This document shows positions 8,739-17,817 of a stretch of DNA of 64,000 nucleotides, piece by piece. Location: NCBI RefSeq assembly GCF_900636575.1, contig NZ_LR134293.1:1923501-1987500 (forward strand), written 5' to 3'. A program made the position numbers and the translations under genes. Positions within the stretch are counted from its first letter, which is position 1. Each line of letters begins with the position of its first letter. The stretch comes from Streptococcus canis (lineage in GTDB: Bacteria > Bacillota > Bacilli > Lactobacillales > Streptococcaceae). Below the pieces are notes generated by a model. It saw only the letters and a program-made list of their open reading frames with translations. It did not search any database and was not told where the DNA came from.

Positions 8739-9553
8739 TAGCCCATCCCCATCACAAAATGACCAAAGGCAGAGCAAGCAACGGCTATCACGATGATGAT
8801 TAAAATAGCCTTTGTTGAAGTCATGCCTTTACGTCCAAGCAACCAGTAAATAAAACCAGTGAAGGCCGCTGGGACAAGACGTGGAAAAATCATGTTAAGC
8901 AAATTTTGAACATCTAGTCCTGCTCCCATTGGGATATTAAGACTCACTTCAAAATTAATCATGCTAGCAATGAGGGCTCCAACCATGAACACTCCCATCA
9001 CTGACGCTGCATCGACAATAGCTGTTAAATGATCACGCATCGTGGTAACTAACTTGGTTCCTTGTTGGTAAGCAATTTCCAATTGTTTCCATCGGAAAAT
9101 GTTAATGACCCAAGCGACAGCTATCCAAAGAAAGATACCTAGGGGGTTATTTTCTTTAGCCAAACCAGCTGCTAGCGATCCCATGATGGTTGGCACAAGG
9201 GAGGCAAAGAGAGAATCTCCGATAGGGGCAAAAGGACCCATGAGACCTGTCTTGACCCCATTAACGGCATCTTTTGAGGCTAGGCCTTCATTTTCTTCAA
9301 GGGCTAAATCAATCCCTGTAATAATCGTGTGGAAAAAGTTTGAGGTATTGAAGAATTGGGTGTGGGTCTTCATCATTTCTTTCAATTCAGGAGTTCCATC
9401 TCCGTACATTTTGCGCAGTTGAGGCAAAATAATATAGAGGTAACTTGACCCTTGCATGCGTTCGTAATTCCAGCCCCATTGGAAGGTGAAAAGGCTGCGT
9501 TTATTGATTTGCTTAAAATCTTCTTTCGTTAAGCTGTATTTAGATTTCGTCAT
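8738..9553 (-). CDS. PTS mannose-family IID component
   Basis: This 271-residue membrane subunit forms the sugar channel with IIC. It begins MTKSKYSLTKEDFKQINKRS. It contains the family landmarks GWNYERMQGSSYLYI, FFNTSNFFHTII and GLMGPFAPIGDSLF, and ends in hydrophobic helices. The start at 9553 overlaps the IIC end by a few codons; an upstream start at 9598 would only lengthen the overlap. Expected substrates are galactosamine- or galactose-containing host sugars, judged from the GH35 and AgaS neighbours. Confidence 0.92.
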   Translation of the reverse strand: MTKSKYSLTKEDFKQINKRSLFTFQWGWNYERMQGSSYLYIILPQLRKMYGDGTPELKEMMKTHTQFFNTSNFFHTIITGIDLALEENEGLASKDAVNGVKTGLMGPFAPIGDSLFASLVPTIMGSLAAGLAKENNPLGIFLWIAVAWVINIFRWKQLEIAYQQGTKLVTTMRDHLTAIVDAASVMGVFMVGALIASMINFEVSLNIPMGAGLDVQNLLNMIFPRLVPAAFTGFIYWLLGRKGMTSTKAILIIIVIAVACSAFGHFVMGMG

Positions 9554-10442
9554 CTTCAATTTCCCCACTTTCTGACACTTCTGCCTTTGGTTCCACAAGG
9601 GTTACATGCTGACTATTTTTATAATGAAGGGTTGCAAGAGCTGCTCCTATAATAGCAATCCCAATCATTGGGAGACCTTTAAAAGGTGCCCCATCAAAGA
9701 CTGTTGTTTTGAGACCAGCTTCTTTAATCACACTTGTCAATGTTCCTGACACGGTTTGTAAATTCGCATAGATAACGGTTAGCATGGCGGTGAGACCAAA
9801 CCCAAGAGCAAGGTAATGGATATTACGTTTAACCGGTAAGTAATGGAGTAAAATAGCAAACCCAAGACCCGGTAACATCATGCCAGCTAGTTTCAAGCCA
9901 TCTGCCAACCATTTGACGCTATCAACCCAGTCTACTAAAGTTTGCACAGCACCAGCTCCAAAAGCAAGGGCAATAAAGACAGGAAGGGCACGAGAGAGAG
10001 CCCATGGAATAGCTCCCATCAAATAATTTCGCTCAATACCTTTGTAATTAAAGCTTTCCACATGCCGATCTATCCGATGAGCAAAGAAAGTTGTTGAGAA
10101 GCGCCCAAGAATATCCGTATAAACCAGCAAGGCTGCAACGGGTACTGCAATGGTCGAAACAGCCAGTTCAGCATCAATGCCTTGGGCCACTGAGAAAGCT
10201 GTCGCTAAGACTGCACCTGATGTGGCGTCAATCCGAGAAGCCCCTCCAAAAGTACCAACACCGAGCACCATCAATTGTAAGCTCCCACCAATTAAAAGCC
10301 CCGTTTTCAGGTCTCCCATAATCAGGCCAGTAATGAAACCAGCAAAAACTGGCGAACCTGCTGAGGTGTTAATGGTCAACTCATCCAAAATTTGGTAAGC
10401 CGAATACAGGGTTAACAGTAAAATTTGCCACCATTGAATCAT
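9540..10442 (-). CDS. PTS mannose-family IIC component
   Basis: The 300-residue polytopic permease subunit starts MIQWWQILLLTLYSAYQILDE and shows the family segments GSPVFAGFITGLIMGDL, IGGSLQLMVLGVGTFGG and KLAGMMLPGLGFAILLHY. The C-terminus is acidic (ESGEIEDDEI). The ATG at 10442 was chosen over 10457 because GGAGGAAATCAT spaces well before it. Together with IIB and IID it forms the transport complex. Confidence 0.92.
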   Translation of the reverse strand: MIQWWQILLLTLYSAYQILDELTINTSAGSPVFAGFITGLIMGDLKTGLLIGGSLQLMVLGVGTFGGASRIDATSGAVLATAFSVAQGIDAELAVSTIAVPVAALLVYTDILGRFSTTFFAHRIDRHVESFNYKGIERNYLMGAIPWALSRALPVFIALAFGAGAVQTLVDWVDSVKWLADGLKLAGMMLPGLGFAILLHYLPVKRNIHYLALGFGLTAMLTVIYANLQTVSGTLTSVIKEAGLKTTVFDGAPFKGLPMIGIAIIGAALATLHYKNSQHVTLVEPKAEVSESGEIEDDEI

Positions 10443-10485
10443 AATGATTTCCTCCAAAAAAATTAATGTATTAAGGGATACAGAA

Positions 10486-10971
10486 TTATCTCACTTTATC
10501 CAATAAAGGCATAAAGTCTGCAGGAGCATCTCCTGGTACCATTTGGGCAATGAGGTGTGTTCCCTTGTCTTGAATAGCATCAAAGGCTTGAATATCTTCT
10601 TCTACCACATTGATGGAACGGGTTACCGAACGGGTTTCAGGCGTTTGAGACATGTTGCCCACATTCAGTTCTGTAAGAGTTACCCCTTTATTCATAAGGC
10701 CTAGGAAGGTCTTTGGTCGTCTTGCCACAATCAATAAACGTTGGGAATCATAACGGCCTGCCAAGATATTGGTGGCTGCTTTGTCAATCGTTAGAACAGA
10801 TAATTTTACGCCTGCTGGAGTCGCTAACTTCAGGGCTGTTTTTTCCAAATCACTATTAACAATATCCTCATCTACAACCATGATACGACTAATGTTTAAC
10901 TTAGTTGTCCATAGGTTTGCGACTTGGCCATGAATTAACCGACCATCAATACGTGTTGCTACAATTGCCAT
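10486..10971 (-). CDS. PTS mannose-family IIB component
   Basis: The 161-residue cytosolic phosphotransfer subunit carries the phosphorylated histidine H14 within RIDGRLIHGQV. It overlaps the 3' end of the GH35 gene by 13 bases, so translation is probably coupled. IIB-IIC-IID-IIA order after a GH35 gene parallels a pneumococcal locus for galactose-beta-1,3-hexosamine glycans, as I recall it. Confidence 0.93.
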   Translation of the reverse strand: MAIVATRIDGRLIHGQVANLWTTKLNISRIMVVDEDIVNSDLEKTALKLATPAGVKLSVLTIDKAATNILAGRYDSQRLLIVARRPKTFLGLMNKGVTLTELNVGNMSQTPETRSVTRSINVVEEDIQAFDAIQDKGTHLIAQMVPGDAPADFMPLLDKVR

Positions 10972-12752
10972 CCTTCTTCTCCTTTTATAGTTTGATAAAT
11001 GGGGGTCTTGGTTAACTGAAGGGTCTCACTATATTGCCCTTCGGTTTCAAAAATTACTAAGCGATTCTTTCCTTTCTGTAACAATCCTTTTGGTAAATAG
11101 AGGGATAAAATAGGACCTTTTTGCCAAAATCTACCCAAATGAAAGCCGTTGATTAGAGCAATCCCTTTGCCAAATTGACTCAGGTCAATATAAGTATCAG
11201 CTGGCGCTTGGCAGTCAAACTCATAGGCATAAAAACTCGGGAGTCCCTCAATCCAATCCTGTGAAAAATCTACCCATGACAACGTTTGAAAATCTATAGG
11301 AATCTGTTCCCACTGCCCTATAAAATGTAAATCAGCCATTACGCCACGCCCTAGCCCTTTGTGTTGACTGGGAGCAGTCAACTTGTGACCATAACTGACC
11401 CGGCCCATGTTTTCAACTAAAATGTCTAGTTGAGACTGCTGCTTGGAAAGCGTCACCAAAATACCCTGTCCAATGTCCTCTTGATACTGGGTTTGGACTC
11501 GCCTATCATCCAAGAATACCTGAACACGGTCTCTAGCATCAATGATTCGCAACCTTTCTTGGTCAACATATTTCGAGAGGACTGTGCGATATAAGACATA
11601 ACCTAAAGGGTGCCTCAAAGCTTCCATAGACTGAGGGTAAAAGCTTTCCGTGATACCGCTTACATTTTTGAGTGTCGTCAATAAACTTACTTTTTCCGTA
11701 AGAGGAATTGGTCCAATAGCCATGCTAGGACTGACCAGCGGTTCTGAAAATGCTAAATCTGGGTAGGTATCTTTTAAGGCTTTCTGCAAGAGACTATATT
11801 TAAGTGTCGGATTTCCTGCTTCATCTAGTAGGGCATCGTAATCGTAGGAAGTTACTTGCGGGAGATCCTTTTGCAGTCTGGCTGATGAGCCATTCATAAA
11901 CCCAAAATTGGTCCCGCCACAGAACATATAAAGGTTGATACTTCCTTGTTCAATCATGGCCATAATGGCATCGACGGTTTCTTGAGGATCTCTTCGAATG
12001 ATAGCCTCACCCCATCGATTAAACCAGCCCAGCCAAAATTCCATGCACATGATGGGCCATTCCTTGCCATGTTTAGACATAAATGCCCTAAGGCTGGCCA
12101 CGTTTTCAGCAGATTTGGAACCAAAGTTCCCAGTGACTAAACAATCATCTGCCACAAGATTTCCTGCTTCTAAAGCACTTTCCCATGGACCATCAGAAGT
12201 GAATAAGGGCGCCTCAATACCTCGTTCTCGCATCATGTCTTTTAAGGCACGGAGGTACTGTTTGTCCTCTCCATAAGAGCCATATTCATTTTCCACTTGA
12301 AACATGAGGATATTACCACCTCGGTCCAGTTGACGTTTGGCTAATTTGGGAAGAAGCACATCGTAGTAAGCTGCCACATGGTCCAAATAGACCTTATCTC
12401 GTGAACGAACTCTGCATGGCTCTTCTAACAACCAAGCAGGTAAACCGCCAAATTCCCATTCCGCACAAATATAAGGAGAGGGTCTTACAATCGCATATAA
12501 ACCTAAATCCTTGGCCATATCTAGAAAAGTTTCTAAATCAGCAAGGCCTTCAAAATAAAACTGACCCTTTTGTGGTTCATGCAGGTTCCACGGCACATAA
12601 GTCTCAACCGTATTAAATCCTAAGGCCTTCAGATTATACAAGACACGGTACCAACTGTCTGGAACAATTCTAAAATAATGAACAGCTCCAGATAAGATTT
12701 TAAAGGGTTTCCCATCAAGGTAAAACACCTCTTTAACTTGAAATCGTTTCAC
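10959..12752 (-). CDS. bgaC: Family GH35 beta-galactosidase (BgaC-like)
   Basis: The 597-residue exo-beta-galactosidase lacks a signal peptide and is probably cytosolic. GH35 landmarks are FNTVETYVPWNLHEP and RPSPYICAEWEFGG near the N-terminus, acid/base glutamate in FQVENEYGSYG, nucleophile glutamate in CMEFWLGWFNRWG, and C-terminal jelly-roll domains. GTG at 12752 is preferred because AAAGGAGG lies four bases upstream; a start at 12803 would bypass this site. BgaC-type enzymes prefer Gal-beta-1,3-GlcNAc or GalNAc, suggesting the operon imports and cleaves such disaccharides. That specificity is inference. Confidence 0.93.
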   Translation of the reverse strand: MKRFQVKEVFYLDGKPFKILSGAVHYFRIVPDSWYRVLYNLKALGFNTVETYVPWNLHEPQKGQFYFEGLADLETFLDMAKDLGLYAIVRPSPYICAEWEFGGLPAWLLEEPCRVRSRDKVYLDHVAAYYDVLLPKLAKRQLDRGGNILMFQVENEYGSYGEDKQYLRALKDMMRERGIEAPLFTSDGPWESALEAGNLVADDCLVTGNFGSKSAENVASLRAFMSKHGKEWPIMCMEFWLGWFNRWGEAIIRRDPQETVDAIMAMIEQGSINLYMFCGGTNFGFMNGSSARLQKDLPQVTSYDYDALLDEAGNPTLKYSLLQKALKDTYPDLAFSEPLVSPSMAIGPIPLTEKVSLLTTLKNVSGITESFYPQSMEALRHPLGYVLYRTVLSKYVDQERLRIIDARDRVQVFLDDRRVQTQYQEDIGQGILVTLSKQQSQLDILVENMGRVSYGHKLTAPSQHKGLGRGVMADLHFIGQWEQIPIDFQTLSWVDFSQDWIEGLPSFYAYEFDCQAPADTYIDLSQFGKGIALINGFHLGRFWQKGPILSLYLPKGLLQKGKNRLVIFETEGQYSETLQLTKTPIYQTIKGEEGWQL

Positions 12753-12829
12753 ACTACCTCCTTTTAAGCTAAGCTTAGAATCTGTCACTTGTCTCCCAAG
12801 CAAAGCATGTCATCTTTTCACTTTTTTGC

Positions 12830-12835
12830 TATAAT
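12830..12835 (+). promoter_or_regulatory. -10 element before the GntR gene
   Basis: TATAAT lies 41 bases before the ATG of the GntR gene in the 123-base divergent spacer. The -35 region (ATGTCA at 17 bases) is weak. The GH35 promoter on the other strand must overlap this spacer, so the regulator could control both. Confidence 0.5.
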
Positions 12836-12875
12836 AAGAACTATTAACCAAACGTAAAGATGAGATGCTCTTCCA

Positions 12876-13589
12876 ATGAAACGTCCTAAATACCAATTAA
12901 TCAAAGAAGAATTACAAAGTCAGATTTTATCTGATCACTACCATGTCGGTGATAAATTTTTTACAGAAGCTGAATTGCTTGAGCGTTTTCAGGTCAGCTC
13001 CATTACCATTATTCAAGCACTGAAAGAGTTAGAAAAAGAGGGATTCATCAATCGTAAACAAGGACTCGGTAGTTTTATTGCCCGAACACGCAGGGAAAAA
13101 CTGGTGCAATTTGCCTACCTGGATAGCTTGGAAAAACAGATAGAAACCATCCGTGTCCTTAGTCTTACTAAGGGCAATGACCCTTACTACTTAAAGTTAC
13201 TTGAATTGCATAAAACGGAATACTATTACATTTTGACGAGAGAACGTACCATCAATGGCAAACCCTACCTTTACCAACTGTCTTATATTCCTCACGACTA
13301 CTTGCTGTCAGAAGAGGCTGATTTAGACGCTTATCAATCACTTTACAAACGCTTTTTTCTCGACTTTAATATCCGAATGGCTAATCAGACCTTCCACCAA
13401 GAAACTTGCCTAACCAACCAAATGCCGCCAGCCGTTAAAGCCTTTTTCAAACTGGCTGATGCCAGCCCTTGTGTGCTTCAAACCAAATTAACTCGCTTTA
13501 AAGATAACCAGCGTATTCTTGAATATGCTACAGTCTATAAACACTGGGAATGTTTTAAATACCAAATCTCTTCAAGTGATTATCATTAA
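12876..13589 (+). CDS. GntR/HutC-family transcriptional regulator
   Basis: The 237-residue regulator has an N-terminal winged helix (MKRPKYQLIKEELQSQI, then the recognition region SSITIIQALKELEKEGFI and wing KQGLGSFIA, within residues 1-70) and a C-terminal UTRA effector domain containing RTINGKPYLYQLSYIP. UTRA domains usually bind phosphorylated sugars. It is divergent from the GH35-PTS operon with a 123-base shared spacer, which makes it the likely local repressor. Confidence 0.92.
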   Translation: MKRPKYQLIKEELQSQILSDHYHVGDKFFTEAELLERFQVSSITIIQALKELEKEGFINRKQGLGSFIARTRREKLVQFAYLDSLEKQIETIRVLSLTKGNDPYYLKLLELHKTEYYYILTRERTINGKPYLYQLSYIPHDYLLSEEADLDAYQSLYKRFFLDFNIRMANQTFHQETCLTNQMPPAVKAFFKLADASPCVLQTKLTRFKDNQRILEYATVYKHWECFKYQISSSDYH

Positions 13590-13601
13590 TCAGTCTTCTG
13601 C

Positions 13602-13637
13602 AATACCTACAAGTTTAGCACTAGGTATTACTTTTTT
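13602..13637 (+). terminator. Probable terminator of the GntR gene
   Basis: AATACCT and AGGTATT arms enclose a 14-base loop and are followed by ACTTTTTTG, 13 bases after the stop codon. Confidence 0.55.
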
Positions 13638-13664
13638 GATGACCTTGTACAAAAACCTTATCTT

Positions 13665-14660
13665 TCAGGTACAAGGAGTGATGATTTTATCAGTCCAAGG
13701 ACTAGCTGTTTCTTCGAGTACCTTGTTCAACTCGTCAATATTTTGGAAACCTTCGGTACGTAACCAATTCCTAGCAGCTTCTTCGCCCTCTTTAATATAA
13801 ACTGGCACAGCCCCTGACCAGGTGGCTCGTCCACAAAGCACCCCATTGAATTTAGCACCTGCTGCCGCCGCAAATCGCAAGGTCTCTTGGAAGAGTTGGG
13901 CAGATACGCCTGCACTCAAATAAATATAAGGCAGGTGGCTAGCCGCTTCCTGATCTCGAAAGGCTTGGGCAGCTTCAGCCTGACTATAAAGCACTTCTCC
14001 TTTAGCAAAACCGTCCACATAGGCCATGTTAACAGGGACTTCCACCTTCAATACGTCAATGCCAAACCGTTCCTCAGAGAATACCTTCATTGCCCCGTTG
14101 ACCTTATGGGCTTTCACCTTGGCAAAAGCTGCGCTGCTATTGTCTGCAATGTTTTCGTCATAACTCAATATTTCCAGAAAGAAAGGAATATCTTCTGCCG
14201 TGCACTCAGAACCGATACGTTCAATGTAGGCCTGTTTTTGCAGGTTAATCTGTTCATTGCCATCCACATCATAGTAGAGTAAAAATTTGATGGCATCTGC
14301 CCCAGCTTCTTTCAATCGCTTAACGGACCATTCTCCCAGACAATCAGGTAAGCGACTGGTCGTTGTGGCATCGTAGCCTGTTTTTTCATAGGCCAAAAGC
14401 AAGCCTGCACTCTCATCACGGACCTTAGTTGCTGGTAGACCATATTCAGGGTCCAGCAAAATGGAGGAGGCATAGGGAGTCAACTCCTCTGACACCAAAA
14501 CCTTGAGGGCTTCCATTTGCCCAACCCTTGGTTCTGTTTCCTGATGGGCTGCCATCATGCGTTTTAGGGCACCGCGTTGGTCAAAGGCTAAGGCCGAAAT
14601 AATGCCACGATGGCTGACTTTTTCTAAATAAGCTTTTTTAGTTTCTGATAATTGGTGCAT
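13665..14660 (-). CDS. LacD-type tagatose 1,6-bisphosphate aldolase
   Basis: The 331-residue class I aldolase splits tagatose 1,6-bisphosphate into dihydroxyacetone phosphate and glyceraldehyde 3-phosphate. Visible landmarks are [18 protein letters not shown] near the N-terminus, [13 protein letters not shown], the Schiff-base lysine region [10 protein letters not shown], and [10 protein letters not shown]. It lies directly downstream of agaS, matching galactosamine breakdown. Streptococcus pyogenes has LacD.1 and LacD.2 elsewhere, so this would be an additional member. The inverted repeat CCTTGTAC / GTACAAGG (13643-13676) spans its stop codon. Confidence 0.88.
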   Translation of the reverse strand: MHQLSETKKAYLEKVSHRGIISALAFDQRGALKRMMAAHQETEPRVGQMEALKVLVSEELTPYASSILLDPEYGLPATKVRDESAGLLLAYEKTGYDATTTSRLPDCLGEWSVKRLKEAGADAIKFLLYYDVDGNEQINLQKQAYIERIGSECTAEDIPFFLEILSYDENIADNSSAAFAKVKAHKVNGAMKVFSEERFGIDVLKVEVPVNMAYVDGFAKGEVLYSQAEAAQAFRDQEAASHLPYIYLSAGVSAQLFQETLRFAAAAGAKFNGVLCGRATWSGAVPVYIKEGEEAARNWLRTEGFQNIDELNKVLEETASPWTDKIITPCT

Positions 14661-14669
14661 CCTAACCTC

Positions 14670-15848
14670 CTACTTGCTAGGGTAAGGGTGAATGGTGACC
14701 CCTTTGACCACACGATTAACCGTTCCTGTCGCAGATGGAGTATCAGGGAAATTCCCTAATGTAACCGCCGTTAAGAGGGCCAAGGTCTGCGCTACTAAAA
14801 TCATGGGAAAAGCCAAGTAAGCATCTGGCAATAAGTGACTGGTGTCCAGTCGGAATTGATCCCCTGAAAAGTCGGTATCCCCTCCTTGTAATAGAGCCAA
14901 GGTTTTAAGGGCAATGCCATCTGCTTGGATTTCCTCTAACATGTCCAAATCGTACTGTCTGATGTAAGCATCATTATTGACAAATCCAATAACTAAGGTA
15001 CGGTCATTAATAAAAGATTTTGGACCATGTCTAAAACCCATAGAAGACTCGTAGAGAGTTGCAACTTGTCCAGCAGTCAATTCTAACATTTTTAATTGTG
15101 CTTCTTGGGTTAACTTGGCTAAACCAGCAGAACCTAGATAAACTAAACGGTCAAATCCTAAATCAGCTAGCTCTTGTAGCCGTCCTACTTGGTCAATAAC
15201 AGCTTGCCCAGCAAGGACCATATCCGACACATAAGCTTCTTTCTGAGCTATACTGTTAGCATCATCAAAAATCAAAAGCGCTGCCAACATCATGCAGGTA
15301 AAACTCCCCGTCATGGCAAAACCAGCATCATTAGCATCTTCAGGCATCAAATAAAGGTAAGAACGCTCATCCTGCTGAGCCTTTTTCGCCAGTTCCCCAT
15401 CCTTGGCACAGGTAATGGTTAAATGATAACTATTTGGCACCAGTTGATTGACCAGATTAACAGCCGCTACACTTTCAGGACTATTGCCACTTCTTGCAAA
15501 GGAGACTAAAAGAACTGTCTCTTCCTTGGATAAATAATATTCTGGGGCAGCAACAAGATCGGTTGAAGCAATGCTATCAAAGAGATAACGCTGACGATTT
15601 CCTACCTTCGTCAAGTAAGGGCAAATGGTATTACCAACGTACTCAGATGTACCCGCACCTGTAAAGATGACGTGAATCCTGTTTCTGTCAGCGCTTTCAT
15701 AAATCCTCTCTAAAAAAGAGACCATAGAATCTCTTGTTTCTTCAAAAAACATCATCGTTTCTTGCCATAAACGAGGTTCTTGCTTAATTTCCTTGGTAGT
15801 GATAGCTGCACCAAGGGCCTCCAAAGCTTCCTGTGGTTTTGTAAACAT
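14670..15848 (-). CDS. agaS: AgaS-type SIS-domain sugar-phosphate isomerase/deaminase
   Basis: The 392-residue protein carries two SIS domains. The first has HVIFTGAGTSEYVGN and LLVSFARSGNSPESVAAV; the second has LVYLGSAGLAKLTQEAQLK and SSMGFRHGPKSF, where the ESS-hinge and histidine resemble glucosamine-6-phosphate synthase isomerase domains. AgaS is proposed to deaminate and isomerise galactosamine 6-phosphate to tagatose 6-phosphate. It sits nine bases upstream of the lacD-like gene and 18 bases after the GntR gene, as one operon. No tagatose-6-phosphate kinase is seen in the window. Confidence 0.9.
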   Translation of the reverse strand: MFTKPQEALEALGAAITTKEIKQEPRLWQETMMFFEETRDSMVSFLERIYESADRNRIHVIFTGAGTSEYVGNTICPYLTKVGNRQRYLFDSIASTDLVAAPEYYLSKEETVLLVSFARSGNSPESVAAVNLVNQLVPNSYHLTITCAKDGELAKKAQQDERSYLYLMPEDANDAGFAMTGSFTCMMLAALLIFDDANSIAQKEAYVSDMVLAGQAVIDQVGRLQELADLGFDRLVYLGSAGLAKLTQEAQLKMLELTAGQVATLYESSMGFRHGPKSFINDRTLVIGFVNNDAYIRQYDLDMLEEIQADGIALKTLALLQGGDTDFSGDQFRLDTSHLLPDAYLAFPMILVAQTLALLTAVTLGNFPDTPSATGTVNRVVKGVTIHPYPSK

Positions 15849-15866
15849 GTCCTAACCTCCAATTCC

Positions 15867-16598
15867 TTAACCATTAGGGTGATGTTGCACCCGATACCTA
15901 AACTGATCTGCCCTAGCAATGCTGAAGGTAAATTCAATTAACCTATTTTTATCATTATAAGTTTTACGAATAATATGTAAGACAGGATCTCCTTTTTTGA
16001 TGCCTAAGAGACCTGCTTCATAATCCAAGGCAATGCTGGCATAAAATTCTTCCTCTGCGAAACGAATTGTCTCTTGATAATCCTCTGCAAAGACATCGTA
16101 CAAAGGCTTACGCGTCAAGTGCGCAATGCTTAACCCCTGAAAAGGCTGCGCAGGGATATACGATCGTTCAAACATTAAAGGCATGTCATCTGCAATCCTT
16201 AAGCGCTCTAATTCAAAAACTTCTGTATTGGCATCAAGCTCCAAGAGACCAGACAAATAAGGCGTTACCTGATACTGTTCAAAAGAAAGAATCTCTGTTT
16301 TAGGAATTTTCCCCATTTTTTTCATTTGCTCTGTAAAGCTATAAGTACTTGATAAATCAGTGGCGGGTTCTTTGATTCCTGAAACATAAGTCCCCTTGCC
16401 TTGTTTTTTATAAATTAAACCCCGTAATTCCAATTCTTTAAGAGCTAGTCTAATCGTGATACGGCTAACACCGTAAAGGTCACTCAATTCTCGTTCTGAC
16501 AATAACTTATCGTTGGCTGTCATACTCTTTCTGATTTTCACTTCTAAGGCATCAACAATCTGTAAATAGAGTGGTTGTTCTTTTGGCATCCTATTCAC
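15867..16598 (-). CDS. GntR/HutC-family regulator of the agaS-lacD unit
   Basis: The 243-residue regulator has a winged helix (residues about 5-75, with GVSRITIRLALKELELRGLIYKK trimmed here to its core VSRITIRLALKEL) and a UTRA domain (IADDMPLMFERSYIP). It is first in its own operon and probably autoregulated. Its promoter region contains CTTGTTAT / ATAACAAG arms that straddle the -10 element. It resembles AgaR2/NagR-type repressors responding to amino-sugar phosphates; the exact effector is inference. Confidence 0.9.
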   Translation of the reverse strand: MNRMPKEQPLYLQIVDALEVKIRKSMTANDKLLSERELSDLYGVSRITIRLALKELELRGLIYKKQGKGTYVSGIKEPATDLSSTYSFTEQMKKMGKIPKTEILSFEQYQVTPYLSGLLELDANTEVFELERLRIADDMPLMFERSYIPAQPFQGLSIAHLTRKPLYDVFAEDYQETIRFAEEEFYASIALDYEAGLLGIKKGDPVLHIIRKTYNDKNRLIEFTFSIARADQFRYRVQHHPNG

Positions 16599-16604
16599 CT
16601 CTAA

Positions 16605-16651
16605 CTTGTTATAACCACCTAAAGTATATTATAATAACAAGCGTCTGTCAA
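16605..16651 (-). promoter_or_regulatory. Promoter and GntR operator of the agaR-agaS-lacD operon
   Basis: On the minus strand TTGACA (16651-16646) is followed after exactly 17 bases by TATACT (16628-16623). One arm, CTTGTTAT, lies in the spacer (16641-16634) and its inverted mate lies past the -10 (16612-16605). Binding of a dimer to both arms would block polymerase. Confidence 0.75.
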
Positions 16652-16699
16652 GTTAATTTTGAGAATTATTAAATTTTTTGCTCAAAAAAGAAAAAGGCC

Positions 16700-17763
16700 A
16701 AATTTCAAGTTCAAGTTAGCCAGTCTGTAAAAACTCTTTAGGAGATTTGTAATCAAGTAGTTTCTTTGGGTAGTTATTAATCCCATTTTCAACAAATGCG
16801 ACTTGTTGTTGAGTCGCATTTTTACGTCTCTTTGGTAATCAACGCCGAATGAGTCTGTTGTGATTTTCATTAGTTCCTCTCTCCCAAGAGGAATAGGGGT
16901 GAGCGTAATAAATATATTCCGAGTCAAAACCTTCTGCTAAACAACTGAACTCAGTACCATTATTAGCTGTGATAGAGTTAATCTGATAGACTTTCAGAAT
17001 AGACTTCAAGGCTTGATTCACTGAAGAAGCCGACTTATCAGGAATAAGTCGAATGATTTGGTAGCGGCTTTTTCTGTCTGTCAGCGTCAGTAGACACTCG
17101 TTTTTTGCCCGAGTTTGAATAACCGTATCAATTTCAAAATCACCGCTATGCTCACGGTTATTAATGCTTTCAGGTCGTTCTTCAATAGACTTTGCAGCCG
17201 GCTTAAAATTGGGACTGGCATGTTTTTTTGAAGCTACATTCTTTCGAGGATAAAGCCTGTCAGCCTTGGTCAATCCTAGTTGGCCATGATGAATTCAGTA
17301 GTAAATGGTGGAGATGGGAACATTGACACCTTTTGCCTTAACCAGCATCTCAGGAGAGTATTTCTGCTTGATGTAGTGAGTCATCTTTTCTTTGAGTTCC
17401 TTCGTTAGGGTGACCTGCTTAACAGAACGTTTACGATTGTTTTGATAGGCTTTTTGAGCGAAGTCAGCTGAGTAAATCGCTTCATATTTCCCCTGACGTA
17501 CTTGTTGTCTAACTTGCCCGCGTTTGACTTCGTTGTGAATAGTTTGAGGAGCTTTAGCCAATCTTTTCGCTATTTCACGATTTGACTGTCCTTCTTTGAG
17601 CCAACGGTCAATCATTCTACGCGTTAGTGTCAACTGTTTTCCTTTTGGTGTATAATAGTCTTGCATCTCAGAGCCTTTCTAATTGTTGTTGTGGTGGTGA
17701 CAATTATATCTCTCTGAGATGTTTTTTGATACCCTTAGGTGGCTAACTTCAGTTTAGAACTTT
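16700..17763 (-). mobile_element. IS30-family insertion sequence, IS1239-like, inactive
   Basis: The element is about 1.06 kb. The imperfect terminal inverted repeats share AAGTTAGCCA near both ends (plus strand 16713-16722 and its complement near 17740-17749), with extra matches outward. It carries one transposase reading frame interrupted by two TGA codons. It lies between the aga operon and adcA without visibly disrupting a gene. No clear target duplication could be fixed, because the outermost ends are uncertain by several bases. Confidence 0.85.
16716..17666 (-). pseudogene. IS30-family transposase with two in-frame TGA codons
   Basis: One frame runs for about 316 codons to TAA at 16716. 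It shows the N-terminal helix-turn-helix (MIDRWLKEGQSNREIAKRL), then STIYY followed by TGA, IHHGQLGLTKADRLYPRKN, and DDE-like segments FEIDTVIQTR and TANNGTEF. A second TGA follows after RLIRR and precedes LPKRRKNATQQQVAF. In IS30 relatives both stop positions are normally tryptophan (YYWIHHG and RRWLPKG), so each is a TGG to TGA change. A third tryptophan (ENWINNYP) appears as glycine. The enzyme is inactive unless TGA is read through. Confidence 0.9.
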
Positions 17764-17764
17764 C

Positions 17765-17804
17765 CCAAAAAGAAAAAGCAAACCTCCTTGAAAGAAGATT
17801 TGCC
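17765..17804 (-). terminator. Terminator of adcA
   Basis: On the minus strand GGCAAATC and GGTTTGC arms are followed by TTTTTCTTTTTG, 14 bases past the adcA stop. Confidence 0.75.
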
Positions 17805-17817
17805 TAGTGATTTAAGA

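Noticed and set aside
13643..13676. CCTTGTAC / GTACAAGG inverted repeat as a terminator
   Set aside because: It spans the lacD-like stop codon and has no T-tract on either strand; the arms are only eight bases.
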